This document shows, piece after piece, positions 25,376 to 35,840 of a stretch of DNA of 64,000 nucleotides. The DNA lies in the NCBI RefSeq assembly GCF_001552195.1, contig NZ_BCQS01000003.1, positions 496,001-560,000 on the forward strand, read 5' to 3'. This DNA comes from Actinomadura latina NBRC 106108. GTDB lineage: Bacteria > Actinomycetota > Actinomycetes > Streptosporangiales > Streptosporangiaceae. Numbering within the stretch: the stretch's first letter is position 1; every line of letters begins with the position of its first letter. A program made the position numbers and the translations under genes. The notes beneath the pieces were generated by a model. It was not told the origin of the DNA. It saw only the letters and a list, made by a program, of their open reading frames with translations, and ran no database searches.

Positions 25376-26842
25376 TCAGGATCGCGAGGCGGTCTTGGGC
25401 CGGTCGACCACGGATGTGAGGTGCGTGAGGGCCTGCAGGATGTCGTTGACCCGTTCCTTGGCATCGCCGAAGAGCATGTGGGTGTTGTCGCGGAAGAAGA
25501 GCGGGTTCTGGACGCCGGCGTACCCGGTGGCCATGGAGCGTTTGAACACGATGACCTGTCGGGCGTTCCAGACCTCCAGGACGGGCATGCCGGCGATGGG
25601 GCTCGCGGGGTCCTCCTCTGCGGCGGGGTTGACGATGTCGTTGGCGCCGATCACCAGGACCACGTCGGTGGCGCCGAAGTCGTCGTTGATCTCGTCCATC
25701 TCCAGTACCAGGTCGTAGGGCACCTTGGCCTCGGCGAGCAGCACGTTCATGTGGCCGGGAAGGCGCCCGGCGACCGGGTGGATGCCGAACCTGACCTGGA
25801 CGCCACGGTCGCGCAGCCGCTCGGTCAGGGCGGCGACCGGGGCCTGTGCCTGGGCGACGGCCATGCCGTAGCCGGGAATGATGATCACCGAGGAGGCCGC
25901 GGCGAGCGCGTCGGCGGCACCCTCGGCGGTGATCTCCCGGTGCCGGCCGTGATCGGTGCCGGATGCGGCGGGCGCCTCGAGGCCGAAGCCGCCGGCGATG
26001 ACCGAGAGGAACGAGCGGTTCATCGCCTTGCACATGATGGCCGACAGGTAGGCGCCCGAGGAGCCCACCAGCGCGCCCACAATGATCAGGAGGTCGTTGC
26101 CGAGCAGGAACCCGGACGCGGCGGCCGCCCAGCCGGAGTAGCTGTTCAGCATGGAGACCACCACCGGCATGTCGCCGCCGCCGATGGAGGCGACCAGGTG
26201 CCAGCCGAGCAGCAGCGCCACCGCGGTGACCGCGATGAGCGGCCATAGCCGGGGCTCGGCGACGAAGGCGGTGGTGAGCGCGAAGAACGCGACGAGCGCC
26301 GCGGCGTTGAGCAGGTTCTTGCCCGGCAGCATCAGCGGCGCGGACTTCAACCTGCCCGACAGCTTGCCGAAGGCCACCACCGAACCCGTGAAGGTGACGG
26401 CGCCGATGAAGACGCCGATGAAGACCTCGGCACTGTGGATGCCGAGCATGCCCTCGCGGACGAGCGCGGCCGCCTCCGTCCCCTCGGGGCGGTGCTCGAC
26501 GTGCAGGTAGCCGCTCCAGCCGACCAGGACCGCGGCCAGCCCGACGAAGCTGTGCAGTAGCGCGATGAGCTCGGGCATCGCGGTCATCTCCACCACTCTG
26601 GCCCAGTTCAGGCCGATCAGCGCGCCGACCGCGACCGCGGCCACGAGCAGCCCGAACGCGGGGACGCCGACGCCGCCTTCGATGGTGAGGGCGACGGTGG
26701 CGACGAGCGCCACGGCCATGCCGAGCATGCCGTAGGTGTTGCCCAGGCGCGCGGATTCGTGCCGTGAGAGCCCGGCCAGCGCGCGGATGAAGAACAGCGC
26801 CGCGACGATGTACGCCGCCGTCGCCGCGGTTGCGATCGTCAT
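25376..26842 (-). CDS. pntB: NAD(P) transhydrogenase subunit beta
   Basis: 488 residues. The first half is a bundle of about nine membrane helices that form the proton channel with PntA. The C-terminal domain III binds NADP(H): [32 protein letters not shown] and [14 protein letters not shown] are diagnostic. The complex couples proton entry to NADPH formation from NADH. The start is three bases after the pntA stop, so the genes form one unit. Confidence 0.96.
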   Translation of the reverse strand: MTIATAATAAYIVAALFFIRALAGLSRHESARLGNTYGMLGMAVALVATVALTIEGGVGVPAFGLLVAAVAVGALIGLNWARVVEMTAMPELIALLHSFVGLAAVLVGWSGYLHVEHRPEGTEAAALVREGMLGIHSAEVFIGVFIGAVTFTGSVVAFGKLSGRLKSAPLMLPGKNLLNAAALVAFFALTTAFVAEPRLWPLIAVTAVALLLGWHLVASIGGGDMPVVVSMLNSYSGWAAAASGFLLGNDLLIIVGALVGSSGAYLSAIMCKAMNRSFLSVIAGGFGLEAPAASGTDHGRHREITAEGAADALAAASSVIIIPGYGMAVAQAQAPVAALTERLRDRGVQVRFGIHPVAGRLPGHMNVLLAEAKVPYDLVLEMDEINDDFGATDVVLVIGANDIVNPAAEEDPASPIAGMPVLEVWNARQVIVFKRSMATGYAGVQNPLFFRDNTHMLFGDAKERVNDILQALTHLTSVVDRPKTASRS

Positions 26843-26845
26843 TGC

Positions 26846-28378
26846 CTAGCTCCTGATGAACATGGCGAGCATGCGGCGGGTGACCGCGAATCCGCCGAAG
26901 ACGTTGATGCTCGCGAGCAGGATCGCCGCGAGTGAGAGCACGGAGATCGCCGTGCTCCCCGTGCCGATCTGCAGCAGCGCTCCGACCACGATGATTCCGG
27001 AGATCGCGTTGGTCACCGACATCAGCGGGGTGTGCAGTGCGTGGTGCACGTTCCCGATGACGTAGTAGCCGATCACGATGGCCAGCGCGAACACGGTCAG
27101 GTGCACCTGCAGCGCCGCGGGCGAGACCGCGACCAGGCCGAACAACCCGATGGCCGCGATGGCGGCGCCGAACCGGCGCAGCGCCGGGTTCGCCTTGCCG
27201 GCCGGGACGTCCACTTCGGCGTCCTGCCGTGCCGGCTGGGCGTCCGGCTGTGCCGCCGACACCGGCACCGGGGGCGGCGGCCAGGTGAGCTCGCCTTCGC
27301 GGACGACGGTCATCGAGCGCTGCACGACGTCGTCGAAGTCCAAGACGAGTTCGCCGTCCCGTCGCGGGGTCATCAGCTGTATCAGGTTGACCAGGTTGGT
27401 GCCGTACAGCTGGGACGCCTGCGCGGGCAGCCGTCCGGCCAGGTCGGTGTAGCCGAGGATGATCACGCCGTTCCCGGTGACCACCCGCTCGCCGGGGACG
27501 GTGCCCTCGACGTTGCCGCCGTTGGCCGCGGCCATGTCGACGATCACCGAACCCGGACGCATCGTCGCCACCATCTCGGCGGTGATCAGCTTCGGCGCGG
27601 GTCTGCCGGGGATGAGCGCGGTGGTGATGACGATGTCGACGTCACGGCACTGATCGGCGTAGAGCTTGGCGGCGCGGACGTTGTAGTCGTCCGACATCTC
27701 CTTGGCGTAACCGGTGTCCGGTGCGTCGTCCGGCTCGGCCTCGGCGACGGCGAGGTAGTCGCCGCCGAGGGAGCGCACCTGGTCGGCGACCTCCGGCCGC
27801 GGGTCGGTGGCCCGGACGATCGCGCCCAGGCTGCCGGCCGCGCCGATCGCCGCGAGCCCGGCGACGCCGGCCCCCGCGACCAGCACCTTCGCCGGCGGCA
27901 CCTTGCCCGCCGCGGTCACCTGACCGGTGAAGAACCGCCCGAACTCGTGCGCGGCCTCGATCACCGCCCGGTACCCGGCGATATTGGCCATCGCCGAGAG
28001 CACGTCGAACGACTGCGCCCGGGAGATCCGCGGCACCGCGTCCAGGGACAGTGCCGTGATGGGGCGCTCGGCCAGGTCCTCCACCAGGTCCGGCCTGAAC
28101 CGGGGGCTCAGCAGGCCGATCAGCGTGGTGCCCGGTCGCAGTGCGTCCAGGCGCTCGGGAGAGGGCGGGCCGACGCCCAGCACCACGTCCGCCGCGTCCG
28201 CGTCGCCGACGGCGGCGCCCGCGGCCTCATACCGGTCGTCGGGGAAGCCGGCTCCGGCTCCGGCTCCGGCCTCGACGATCACCTCATACCCGAGCTTCTG
28301 CAGTTGGGTGACGGTGTCCGGCGTCATCGCCACCCGCCGCTCGCTGGGGGGACCCTCCTTGAGAACTCCAATGATCAT
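26846..28378 (-). CDS. pntA: NAD(P) transhydrogenase subunit alpha (fused)
   Basis: 510 residues, the same length as the E. coli subunit and unlike actinobacteria that split it into two proteins. Residues 1-375 are the NAD-binding domain I ([53 protein letters not shown]). A linker rich in Pro and Ala leads to four membrane helices (about 415-510). ATG at 28378. Confidence 0.96.
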   Translation of the reverse strand: MIIGVLKEGPPSERRVAMTPDTVTQLQKLGYEVIVEAGAGAGAGFPDDRYEAAGAAVGDADAADVVLGVGPPSPERLDALRPGTTLIGLLSPRFRPDLVEDLAERPITALSLDAVPRISRAQSFDVLSAMANIAGYRAVIEAAHEFGRFFTGQVTAAGKVPPAKVLVAGAGVAGLAAIGAAGSLGAIVRATDPRPEVADQVRSLGGDYLAVAEAEPDDAPDTGYAKEMSDDYNVRAAKLYADQCRDVDIVITTALIPGRPAPKLITAEMVATMRPGSVIVDMAAANGGNVEGTVPGERVVTGNGVIILGYTDLAGRLPAQASQLYGTNLVNLIQLMTPRRDGELVLDFDDVVQRSMTVVREGELTWPPPPVPVSAAQPDAQPARQDAEVDVPAGKANPALRRFGAAIAAIGLFGLVAVSPAALQVHLTVFALAIVIGYYVIGNVHHALHTPLMSVTNAISGIIVVGALLQIGTGSTAISVLSLAAILLASINVFGGFAVTRRMLAMFIRS

Positions 28379-28831
28379 GACAACCACCTCACATCTCTCG
28401 CACACCAGCTCCCTGGGCCTGCAGAACGAGGCATCGCGCCGTGTGGTCGAGGGTGCCTGCCTGCAGCGCAGGCGCGGACGAGCGGGCGGCGTCGGATATC
28501 TCGGTATCAAGGTAATTCTGCCGCGAGTGTGTCCGCTTCCGCTATACGCTGCGCGCCAGTCTGGCAATGAGAGATTGGGCACTCGACTCGCGGTCGCCCT
28601 GTTCATCACCGACGTCCCGCCGGCGAAGCGCCGCGTGTCCACCAGGTACTGCGCTTGTTCGGTGCCGGGATCGTCGAGCCCGCGGGTGACCAGCACGGCG
28701 CAACCCGCCTCGGCCGGGTAACGAGGCAGGCGGCGACCGCTACAGGGTGTTCACCACGTGCTGGTGGGCATGGGACCCCGGCTCACGGCGCCGGATCGCG
28801 CGGGCGGCCCGGTGGATCCGGCTGCCCTCGC
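28379..28831. other. Intergenic stretch with weak gene remnants
   Basis: No intact gene. On the minus strand a 31-codon frame (28742-28837, MSEGSRIHRAARAIRRREPG then a His-rich end) starts at the stop codon of the broken amine oxidase gene, and another frame near 28590-28700 reads like protein ([20 protein letters not shown]). They may be the ends of a further deleted gene, but I cannot identify it. Confidence 0.4.
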
Positions 28832-29847
28832 TCATCCCGGGATCGGGACGGTCGTCCGCAGGCGGGAGTCGGCGAGGACGGCCTGCGCGGCGCGGCGTCC
28901 GGACACCAGGGCGCCCTGGATGGAGCCGGTGTCGCGGTGGTCGCCGCAGACGTACCGTCCGGGCCGGAGCCGCACCGGCTGCCGCATCCGCAGCGGCGGC
29001 GGCATCGCGGGGAGCGCCGCCTCGACGGGATAGGTCCCGATGAGCCGCCATCCGGAGGTGTCGCCGTAGATCTCGGTCAACCGCTCCAGCACGCGTGATT
29101 CGTCCGCATCGAGGCCGAGCACGGACGTCGAGATGAGCGCGCGGCCGTCCGGGGAGTAGCGCGGGGCCGCGTCGGTGAGGACCAGCGTGTCGGCGATGAC
29201 GCCCTCGGCGTCGATGATCTGGATCGGCTCACGCAGCGGCGAGGAGGGAGCCACGTGGTAGAAGGTCGTCACCGCGCGCATAACGGGTGCTTCGACAGGT
29301 GAAAGTACCGGCTGGAGGTCTCGAGGTCGCGTTCCAGCAGCACGCCGGACAGGAACGGGCGCAGCAGCCGGTCGATCATCACATCGGACAGGCCCCGCAG
29401 CCGGAGTTCGTCGTAGGTGCTTCGTTCGGGGCAGTCGCGCAGCCAGGAACCGGAGGCGGCCAGGTCCCGGGCGGTCATCGCCGCCAGCGCCGCCTTGTCG
29501 CCGATGGTGCCGATATCGGCGAGGGCACCGCTCAACGCGTGCTCGGGATGCCTCCATGGCAGCATCACCCGCTCCCGGCGGCCTCGGCGGAACACCAGCA
29601 GACCGGACGAGAACGGCTGGAGGTCGAGGGCCGCGAAGTCCAGAATCTGCTGGGCCTCGGGATAAGCGGTGTTGAAGACCTGAAAACCGCGGTCGAGGCG
29701 GAACCCCTCCACCACGTCGGTGCGCACCCGGCCGCCGATCCCGTCGGACGCCTCCAGCATCCGAACCGGCACACCGGCCTGGTGCAGCCGCACGGCACAG
29801 GCCAACCCGGCCAGTCCCGCCCCCACGATGACGACGCTTTCGGGCAT
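28832..29847 (-). pseudogene. FAD-dependent amine oxidase/desaturase gene with internal deletion
   Basis: The N-terminal half is intact from the ATG at 29847: FAD-binding VVIVGAGLAGLACAVRL, GIGGRVRTD, GFRLDRGFQVFN, to FHLSKHP. Near 29280 the frame breaks, and the coding pattern resumes in another frame with VTTFYHVAPSSPL, GRALISTSVLG, GTYPVEAALPAMPPPL and the FAD-closing YVCGDHRDTGSIQGAL. About 60-90 residues that normally join these parts are missing. The parent is a protoporphyrinogen-oxidase-like enzyme of the kind found near light-induced genes. Confidence 0.8.
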
Positions 29848-29957
29848 CGCTTCCCCCTCCCTGGAGCGACCGTCCGGGCCGCCCGGCGCCAGTTTCTCCT
29901 GCTCAGCGCGGGCGCCACACTGAGCGGACGTCCAGGCATCTCGGGGGAGGGATGCGC

Positions 29958-30183
29958 ATGGGGGCACACGACCGCTCGTAGGCCGCGTTCCACTGGCTGT
30001 TCGGGGACCAGACGGGCCCGCACTTCCTGCGGCCTGACAGCCAGATCGTCATGATCGAGTCGCGCGGGGTCTTCCGGCGGCGCCGCTTTACGACTGGGCG
30101 ATGCTCCCCAACGTGATCGGCATGTCCCAGTACGCCGACCACCCCTTCGCTACTCGCGACCGCGGGTACGGCCCGTGCCGCTA
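29958..30183 (+). pseudogene. Photolyase-related (FeS-BCP type) gene reduced to its two ends
   Basis: One frame encodes HWLFGDQTGPHFLRP and IVMIESRGVFRRRRF, the N-terminal signature of the deoxyribodipyrimidine photolyase-related family, preceded by an in-frame stop (TAG near 29979). At about 30088 the frame changes to YDWAMLPNVIGMSQYADHPF, a C-terminal signature of the same family, and ends at TAA 30183. Most of the roughly 500-residue protein is gone. Confidence 0.75.
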
Positions 30184-30869
30184 AGGCGACGGCGGAGTTG
30201 CGCGCCCGGCCCGGCATGCTCCCCGGGTCCTGTCGGCTGCCGGCCATCGTGGCGCGGGCGTTCCTGTTCCTCCCACTGTGGAGCGGCAGTCGAACCGTGA
30301 GCGCGGTCTTCCACCGGGGCGGCGCTTTCCGTTTCCACTCGTCCTGCCTCCGCTCGCTCCATTCGTCCCGCCTCGGCTCGCCGCGCCTCTCGCACGCCCA
30401 CCACCAGGAAGCGCCCCAGCGCCACGCCTGCGAGCATGATGATGACGGCGCCGAGGCCTTGGAAGAACGACAGCTGTTCGGCTATCTGCCGCGTCTGGCC
30501 GCCGAGCGGCTTGCCTGCGCCGGAGTTCCAGAGTGGAGCGATCATGGTGCCCACGACGAACCACAGACCGCCGAGGGCGGCCACCCAGGAACCGAGCACC
30601 GCGACCGGGCGGTTGGCGCTGACCAGCAGCAACAGCCCGCCTACGAACACCGCGATCGCCGGAAGGACGGACAGCACCAGGCGGTCGGAGTTGTACACCC
30701 ATGCGTCGCCGGACCCGAACCCGAAGTCGAAGTACGGGCCGACGAACGGGATGAATCCGCCCCACAGCGCCAGCAGCATCAGCAGCAGGCCGTTGAGCAG
30801 GCCCCGGCTACGGGGTGTCTTCAGCATCCCCGACATTCGGGTGCGCGGCGTGCCCATGTTCCCAGCCAC
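30150..30869 (-). CDS. Four-helix membrane protein of unknown function
   Basis: 239 residues. Four membrane helices lie at about 24-46, 65-85, 92-112 and 135-158, and a loop holds FVGPYFDFGFGSGDAWVYNSDR. The last 75 residues are hydrophilic and rich in Glu, Arg and Gly. I recognise no family. Its C-terminal end overlaps the converging photolyase-related remnant by 34 bases, so the tail may have been extended when that region decayed. Confidence 0.7.
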   Translation of the reverse strand: MAGNMGTPRTRMSGMLKTPRSRGLLNGLLLMLLALWGGFIPFVGPYFDFGFGSGDAWVYNSDRLVLSVLPAIAVFVGGLLLLVSANRPVAVLGSWVAALGGLWFVVGTMIAPLWNSGAGKPLGGQTRQIAEQLSFFQGLGAVIIMLAGVALGRFLVVGVREARRAEAGRMERAEAGRVETESAAPVEDRAHGSTAAPQWEEQERPRHDGRQPTGPGEHAGPGAQLRRRLSGTGRTRGRE

Positions 30870-30889
30870 AGCAACCCTCCCTGACTAGG

Positions 30890-31490
30890 TCAAATTGCCC
30901 TACTTTGCGCTATTTCTGGGACTACCCGGCACGCCGCTGCACAACCGACCCGGCCGCGCAAAGACTCGGTCACGACGGGGCTCGGCGGGGCCTTGTGGCG
31001 GCGGCCACGATCGGGCCAGTGGACGTCGGTGGCCCAGCCGAGACGTTCGAAGAGCCGGATCAGTTCGGCGGACAGGTCGATCTGGCCGGGTCGGCGGCCG
31101 TGCCGGGCACAGGACGGGCCGGAGTGGTGGCCGTTGTGCCACCTCTCCCCCGAACGAGGGCAGGGCCAGTGGCCACAGGTCGGTGAAGCTGCGGTGGGTG
31201 AACAGCCGGTGGAACCCCACCGTCACGCCCAGGCCCGTCACCACGTAGAGGGCCAGGCCGAGCAGCACGTCGGTGACGGTGATCGCCCGTCCCCAGGCCA
31301 GCCACACCCGCCAGCGCGGCCAACGGCGCCACCACGATCGCCCCGGTCAGCGTCAGCTGGACACGCTGCCTTCCGTCCTCGCCCCCGGCGCGTCATCGGG
31401 ACGGTGGAAGGGGGCGGCACCGTCATAAGGGCCGTCGCGGCGGGGTCCATGTTCTCTCGGCCGCAAAGCGGTGACCTGATCGGTGCTCAT
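30890..31490 (-). pseudogene. Acyl-CoA/fatty-acid desaturase gene with internal deletion
   Basis: A start with GAGGG is present at 31490. After a frame break near 31310, one frame gives WLAWGRAITVTDVLLG and VTGLGVTVGFHRLFTHRSF, the first membrane pair and first His box of stearoyl-CoA-type desaturases. At about 31150 the frame changes to RWHNGHHSGPSCARHGRRPG and QIDLSAELIRLFERLGWA, the third His box and C-terminus. The second His box and the helices between are missing. Confidence 0.82.
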
Positions 31491-31623
31491 GGCGCCCTCA
31501 TCCGGCAGCAAGGCGATTGCTGGCCGGGGCCGTCCGGCACGCAGCGCACCGGACGGCCCCGAAATATCGGCACAGCCCCCGCAGATGGCCGACCGTCTCT
31601 CAGCCAAGGCGACGGGCCGGTCT

Positions 31624-31737
31624 CGGGAAACAGCCGATCCGCGCAAAGGCCATCACCGGAGCCGATCGCCTGGCTTCCGGCGCCCGGGCGGTCATCGGCG
31701 GCGGTGATGACCCCTTTTGCGGATCGGCTGTTTCCCG
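31624..31737. repeat. Inverted repeat with 19-bp perfect arms upstream of the GlsB-like gene
   Basis: CGGGAAACAGCCGATCCGC at 31624-31642 is the exact complement of 31719-31737. Similarity extends inwards (AAAGGCCATCACCG against CGGTGATGACCCCTTT). The right arm ends in the -35-like GTTT of a putative promoter, so the repeat looks like a duplicated, inverted control region. Confidence 0.85.
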
Positions 31738-31755
31738 CCGCTCGCGGGCGGGATT
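31730..31755 (+). promoter_or_regulatory. Putative SigB-like promoter for the GlsB-like gene
   Basis: GTTT at 31730-31733, 16 bases, then GGGATT at 31750-31755. This fits the SigB-class consensus of actinomycetes (GTTT, N14-16, GGGTAT-like), about 125 bases before a gene of a general-stress family. Inferred from pattern and context. Confidence 0.5.
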
Positions 31756-31880
31756 GACTGAGGGCGAATGAGCAGCCCCGTTCCCGTGCTTCTGCGGAAC
31801 CCGCGGGGCCCCTGCCTCGACCGGTCCGGAAGACCGTTGCCCGGCAGCCATCGAATCAAGGCTCGTCTAGGAGCTCGGTC

Positions 31881-32216
31881 ATGGGCATCATCGCCTGGAT
31901 CATCCTCGGCCTGGTCGCCGGAGTGATCGCCAAAGCCCTCGTCCCCGGCAGGGACCCCCAAGGCCTGATCATCACCACCCTGATCGGCGTCGCCGGAGCA
32001 CTCCTGGGAGGCTTCCTGGCCACCCGGCTGTTCGACGTCGACGGCGTCCAGGGATTCTTCGACCTCTCCACCTGGATCACCGCCATCGCCGGATCGGCAC
32101 TCCTCCTGCTCGCCTACCACCTCATCACCTCACGCCGCAGCGGACGCGGCAATGGCGGACGCCGGAACGGCCAGCGTTCCGGCCGCCGCTCGAACAGCTG
32201 GGTGGGCCGCAGGTGA
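31881..32216 (+). CDS. GlsB/YeaQ/YmgE family stress membrane protein
   Basis: 111 residues. Three helices with the family pattern GIIAWIILGLVAGVIAKALVPG (1-22), LIITTLIGVAGALLGGFLA (29-47) and ITAIAGSALLLLAYHLI, followed by a basic, Arg/Gly/Asn-rich tail. These small transglycosylase-associated proteins belong to general stress regulons in several bacteria; the biochemical role is unknown. A SigB-like promoter lies upstream. Confidence 0.88.
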   Translation: MGIIAWIILGLVAGVIAKALVPGRDPQGLIITTLIGVAGALLGGFLATRLFDVDGVQGFFDLSTWITAIAGSALLLLAYHLITSRRSGRGNGGRRNGQRSGRRSNSWVGRR

Positions 32217-32440
32217 AACCAACCGTCCTGACCGACCTGGTGCATACGGCACCACTGCACACCGAGGACGTCAGATGAGGGTCAGGCGAGCGGACGGCGG
32301 CGCGATTCCCGACAGTTGCGCACAGGCGTTCAGGGCGTCCGAGGAAGCCGCGTTGGAACGACGTCGCCGCTGGGTTCGGAACGCCTTCGAGCAGGCCGCC
32401 TTGAGGTGGGCTCAGCAGCGGTCGTATTCGGTCATGGGTC

Positions 32441-32805
32441 TCAGCCATCCTCGGGGGTGTTGGAGTGATCGGTGGCCGGTCGATGCCGCGGGTCGCCCTC
32501 GGAGCCGGCGATGGACGGTGCCGTGCCGGCGGCGCCGCCGTCGAGCAATTCCTGGAAGAGGGTGCGGTAATGGCCCGTGGCCTGGCGGAGCTCCTCGGTC
32601 GAGGCCCGCTGCCCGGCCGCGCGGGTGCTGATCCCGTGGGCCCTCCGATAGCGGTCCAGCACGCGGGAATGGCCGACCGACAGATCGGCGACCCGCTGCT
32701 CAATCCTGCGTTCCGTATCCGCGGTCGGCCATGACGCGCGTGACGAGCCGGTCGGCGTCGGACAGCGCGTCCTCGGGGACGTCCACGAAACGCTCCCAGC
32801 CGGTC
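32441..32805 (-). pseudogene. Broken gene for a short conserved actinobacterial protein
   Basis: One frame reads ERFVDVPEDALSDADRLVTR and stops after GYGTQD; another then continues EQRVADLSVGHSRVLDRYRR and ASTEELRQATGHYRTLFQEL. Together this is the pattern of a common actinobacterial hypothetical protein of unknown function (about 100 residues), split by a frameshift. It is joined directly to the DUF1003 remnant. Confidence 0.55.
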
Positions 32806-33092
32806 GGTCTCGGCCTGGCGGTTCTGGGAGAGCAGGATCAGCGGGGCCGCGTAGGCGGCCTGGGTGGAGAACGCCAGGTTGAGCAGGATGAACGGGTAGG
32901 GGTCCCAGCGCAGGAGCGCGCCAGCAGGTTGACGGCTATCCAGGCGGCCACGATGAGGGTCTGCACGATGATGAACCGCCACGACCCGAATACGGCGGTG
33001 ACCGAGTCGGCCAACCGCTCCCCGCGGGTGCGCTGTTCGTAACGGCGCTGGTTGGCCGGATGCAGATGGGCGCGCGGCCGGCGGGCGATCAT
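32806..33092 (-). pseudogene. DUF1003 membrane protein gene, frameshifted and truncated
   Basis: From an ATG at 33092 the frame encodes RRYEQRTRGERLADSVTAVF and WRFIIVQTLIVAAWIAVNLL, the DUF1003 opening and first helix. After a frame break near 32920 it continues DPYPFILLNLAFSTQAAYAA and PLILLSQNRQAETDR, the second helix and family signature, then merges into the neighbouring remnant. A functional protein would need at least one frame correction. Confidence 0.78.
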
Positions 33093-33237
33093 CGCGGTGG
33101 CGGGACGGGAGACCGGCCCGCCTCCACCGGAGTGGCGGGGCGGGGCCGCTGTCCTGATGCGGATGGAGTCGACTGGCCGCGCGGCTCAGAGTCGTGCACC
33201 CGAGCGTGAGCGACGGAGTTCCCGATGGGGGGCCTTC

Positions 33238-34095
33238 TCAGGTGCCGGCAGTGGGAGCGGGCGGGTCCGCGACCGTGGTCGCGGCGGGTTGCGGGGAGCC
33301 GTTCGGCGTGATGGCGGGGAGGCTCGCGGACTTCTCGCGGGCGAGGAAGGCGCCGAGTTCGGCGATGGTGGTCATCAGCGGGGCGGGGAACACCACGGTG
33401 CTGTTCTTGTCCACGCCGATTTCGACCAGGCTCTGCAGGTTCCGCAGCTGCAGGGCCAGGGGGTGGGCCATCATCGTGTCCGAGGCGTCGCCGAGGGCGG
33501 CGGCGGCCATCGACTCGCCCTCCGCGCTGATGATCTTGGCGCGCTTCTCCCGCTCGGCCTCGGCCTGCTTGGCCATGGCGCGCTTCATGGTCTCGGGGAG
33601 CTGGATGTCCTTCAGCTCCACCAGGCTCACTTCCACGCCCCATTCGACGGTGGTGACGTCGAGGATCTCGCGGATGTCGGCGTTGATGCGGTCGGTCTCC
33701 GACAGCGTCTGGTCCAGGGTGTGCTGCCCGACCACCTTGCGCAGCGTGGTCTGGGCGATCTGGTCGATCGCGGCGCGGACGTTCTCGATCGCCACCACCG
33801 ACTTCACCGCGTCGGCCACCCGGTAGTAGGCCACTGCCGACACGTCCACGCTGACGTTGTCGCGGGTGATGATGCCCTGCGACTGGATCGGCATCGTGAC
33901 GATCCGCAGCGTCACGCGCCGCATCACGTCCACCACCGGAATGATCAGCCGCAGGCCGGGCTCGCGGACGCCGCGGACCCGGCCGAGGCGGAACAGCACC
34001 CCCTGCTCGTACTGCTTGACGATGCGCACCGCCATCGCGAGCAGCAACAGCGCCACCAGCACCACGATCACGAGCACGGCGATCAGGATTCCCAT
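33238..34095 (-). CDS. SPFH/band 7 (slipin, stomatin-like) membrane protein
   Basis: 285 residues. One N-terminal membrane helix (2-24) is followed by an SPFH domain: [55 protein letters not shown] helical stretch rich in Ala, Glu and Lys ([20 protein letters not shown]) follows. Slipins organise membrane microdomains and often work with NfeD proteins or proteases, which are not adjacent here. The start at 34095 is preceded by GGAG and a possible stress promoter. Confidence 0.92.
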   Translation of the reverse strand: MGILIAVLVIVVLVALLLLAMAVRIVKQYEQGVLFRLGRVRGVREPGLRLIIPVVDVMRRVTLRIVTMPIQSQGIITRDNVSVDVSAVAYYRVADAVKSVVAIENVRAAIDQIAQTTLRKVVGQHTLDQTLSETDRINADIREILDVTTVEWGVEVSLVELKDIQLPETMKRAMAKQAEAEREKRAKIISAEGESMAAAALGDASDTMMAHPLALQLRNLQSLVEIGVDKNSTVVFPAPLMTTIAELGAFLAREKSASLPAITPNGSPQPAATTVADPPAPTAGT

Positions 34096-34159
34096 CGGAC
34101 GCTCCGCTCCGTGGAGGTCCGAACCCGGACGGGCCGTGTGGAAGACCCCGGTTACAGCT

Positions 34160-34186
34160 AATCCCGTGCGGCCGCCTGGGGGATAC
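34160..34186 (-). promoter_or_regulatory. Possible SigB-like promoter of the slipin gene
   Basis: Read on the minus strand: GTAT (34186-34183), 17 bases, GGGATT (34165-34160), about 65 bases before the start codon. It resembles the element before the GlsB-like gene but has a one-base change in the -35 and a longer spacer. Confidence 0.35.
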
Positions 34187-34265
34187 CGCCGATCCGCGCT
34201 GGACCGATCACCTGGACCGATCACCGCGCGCACCGGGTGGAGGCCGGTGGGTCGGTGGCGGTGAG

Positions 34266-35180
34266 TCAGCCGGCGGGCTGTTCCGCGGTGACGAGCCAGC
34301 CGAGCCGTTCGGACATGCTCCGGGCGCAGGAGACGACGGCCTGGACGTGAGGGGAGTCATCGGTGGCGCGCCACAGGATCGACCAGGGGTAGAAGGAGGC
34401 GGGGTCGGTGAGTGGCCGCCAGATCGTCCCGGGGAGGGCGGAGATGCAGGAAGAGGGGACGCAGTACAGGCAGCGGCCCTGGGCGACCAGGGCGGACGCG
34501 GCGCGGATGCTGTCGACGGTCCCTTGATGCACCGTCGGTGTGAAGCCGGCAGCGCGGCACATCTCGACGGTGAACTGGTTGAACTCCGGGGCCTTCATCT
34601 CCTCGGCCAGCAGCAGCGGCTCGCGGGTGAGGGCCTCGACCGGTACCGCGTCCAGGTCGGCGAACCGGTGCCCGCGGGGGACCAGGACGCCGAGGCGGTC
34701 CAGGCGGAACAGATACGAGGCGATCCCGCTCGGCGCCCCTGCGGCACGGCCGATGCCGACGTCCAGGCGGCCGTCGACGAGCTGTTGGTACTGCTCGGGG
34801 ACACCGGCCTCGAGCTGGTGGATCACCAGGCCCGGGTAGCGCGCCTGGGCCTCGTGCAGGATCTGCGGCATCGAGTCGTAGCTGGCGTCGATGATGCCCA
34901 CCCGCAACGCCGGCGCGGTTCCCTGCGCGGTCCGGGCGACCTGGGCGGCGCGCTCCACGTGGGCGAGGATCTGCCGCGCCTCGACCAGGAACGCCGCTCC
35001 CGCCGGGGTCAGGGCGACGTAGTGCGTGGTGCGCTCCAGCAGGCGCACCCCGAGCTCACGCTCCAGCCGCTGTATCTGCTGGCTCAGCGCCGACTGCACG
35101 ATGTGCTCGCGGGCCGCGGCGCGGCCGAAGTTGAGTTCCTCGGAGACGGAGACGAAGTAGCGGAGCTGGCGCAGTTCCAC
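34266..35180 (-). CDS. LysR-family transcriptional regulator
   Basis: 304 residues from a GTG at 35180 with GGGAGA just upstream. The N-terminal helix-turn-helix is canonical ([40 protein letters not shown]), and residues 90-295 form the inducer-binding domain. No divergent target gene exists: the next gene on the plus strand begins 290 bases away and encodes a zinc-finger protein. Confidence 0.92.
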   Translation of the reverse strand: MELRQLRYFVSVSEELNFGRAAAREHIVQSALSQQIQRLERELGVRLLERTTHYVALTPAGAAFLVEARQILAHVERAAQVARTAQGTAPALRVGIIDASYDSMPQILHEAQARYPGLVIHQLEAGVPEQYQQLVDGRLDVGIGRAAGAPSGIASYLFRLDRLGVLVPRGHRFADLDAVPVEALTREPLLLAEEMKAPEFNQFTVEMCRAAGFTPTVHQGTVDSIRAASALVAQGRCLYCVPSSCISALPGTIWRPLTDPASFYPWSILWRATDDSPHVQAVVSCARSMSERLGWLVTAEQPAG

Positions 35181-35471
35181 ATCTCCCGCCTTCCGGGCCG
35201 GAACAGCTGGACCCCTGCAAGGAGCGTACAGCGCGGTGCGCGCTGGAGTTCCGCGTCGTCGGCCGACGGTTATCACCGCTACTGATGACCCCTGCCCGCA
35301 TTGCCCGGTTCGGGCCGACCCGAGAGCGGGCTCAACTGGGAGTAGGCGCCTTCCACGCGCCCGAGCCCGCCGGCGGCGTCCGAGCCGGTCGTCCTTCGCG
35401 GTCGGCGGTCCCCTGCGCCCGGAACTGGAGTACTGACCGCGGGCAATGCGACACCTGGAAGGGGAGGTTCG

Positions 35472-35789
35472 ATGAATCACGAGATGAGGGTCCGCGCCAT
35501 GGCCTCGGGCGTGCCGTACAGCCCCAACGGCTCGGCGCCCCGCTGCGAGCACCTGGACGGCGTGACGCCCGTCGCGCCACGCTCACAGGGTTGCGCGGCG
35601 TGTGAGGCGCGGGGCGACCGGTGGACGGCGCTACGGCTGTGCCTGACCTGCGGCTGGGTGGCCTGCTCCGACGACTCGCCGCGCCGGCATGCGCGGGCGC
35701 ACTACCAGGAGACCGACCATCCGCTCGCCGCCGCAATGGAGCCGGGATCGACCTGGAGATGGTGCTACGTCCACGAACGTCTCGTCTAA
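35472..35789 (+). CDS. UBP-type zinc-finger protein
   Basis: 105 residues forming one ZnF-UBP domain. Zinc ligands are visible in CEHLDG, CAACEARGD, LCLTCGWVACSDDSPRRHAR and the final AHYQETDHPL. Eukaryotic versions bind ubiquitin C-termini; small bacterial ones are common in actinomycetes, with unknown partners. A GGGAGG site precedes the ATG. Confidence 0.85.
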   Translation: MNHEMRVRAMASGVPYSPNGSAPRCEHLDGVTPVAPRSQGCAACEARGDRWTALRLCLTCGWVACSDDSPRRHARAHYQETDHPLAAAMEPGSTWRWCYVHERLV

Positions 35790-35840
35790 CGCTCTCGATA
35801 CGCAGAGTTACCGTCCGTGCCGGAGGGCACATAGACGGGC

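Noticed and set aside
33473..33485. GTGTCCGAG resembling the att core
   Set aside because: Lies inside the slipin coding sequence, only nine bases match, and no recombinase is nearby; chance.
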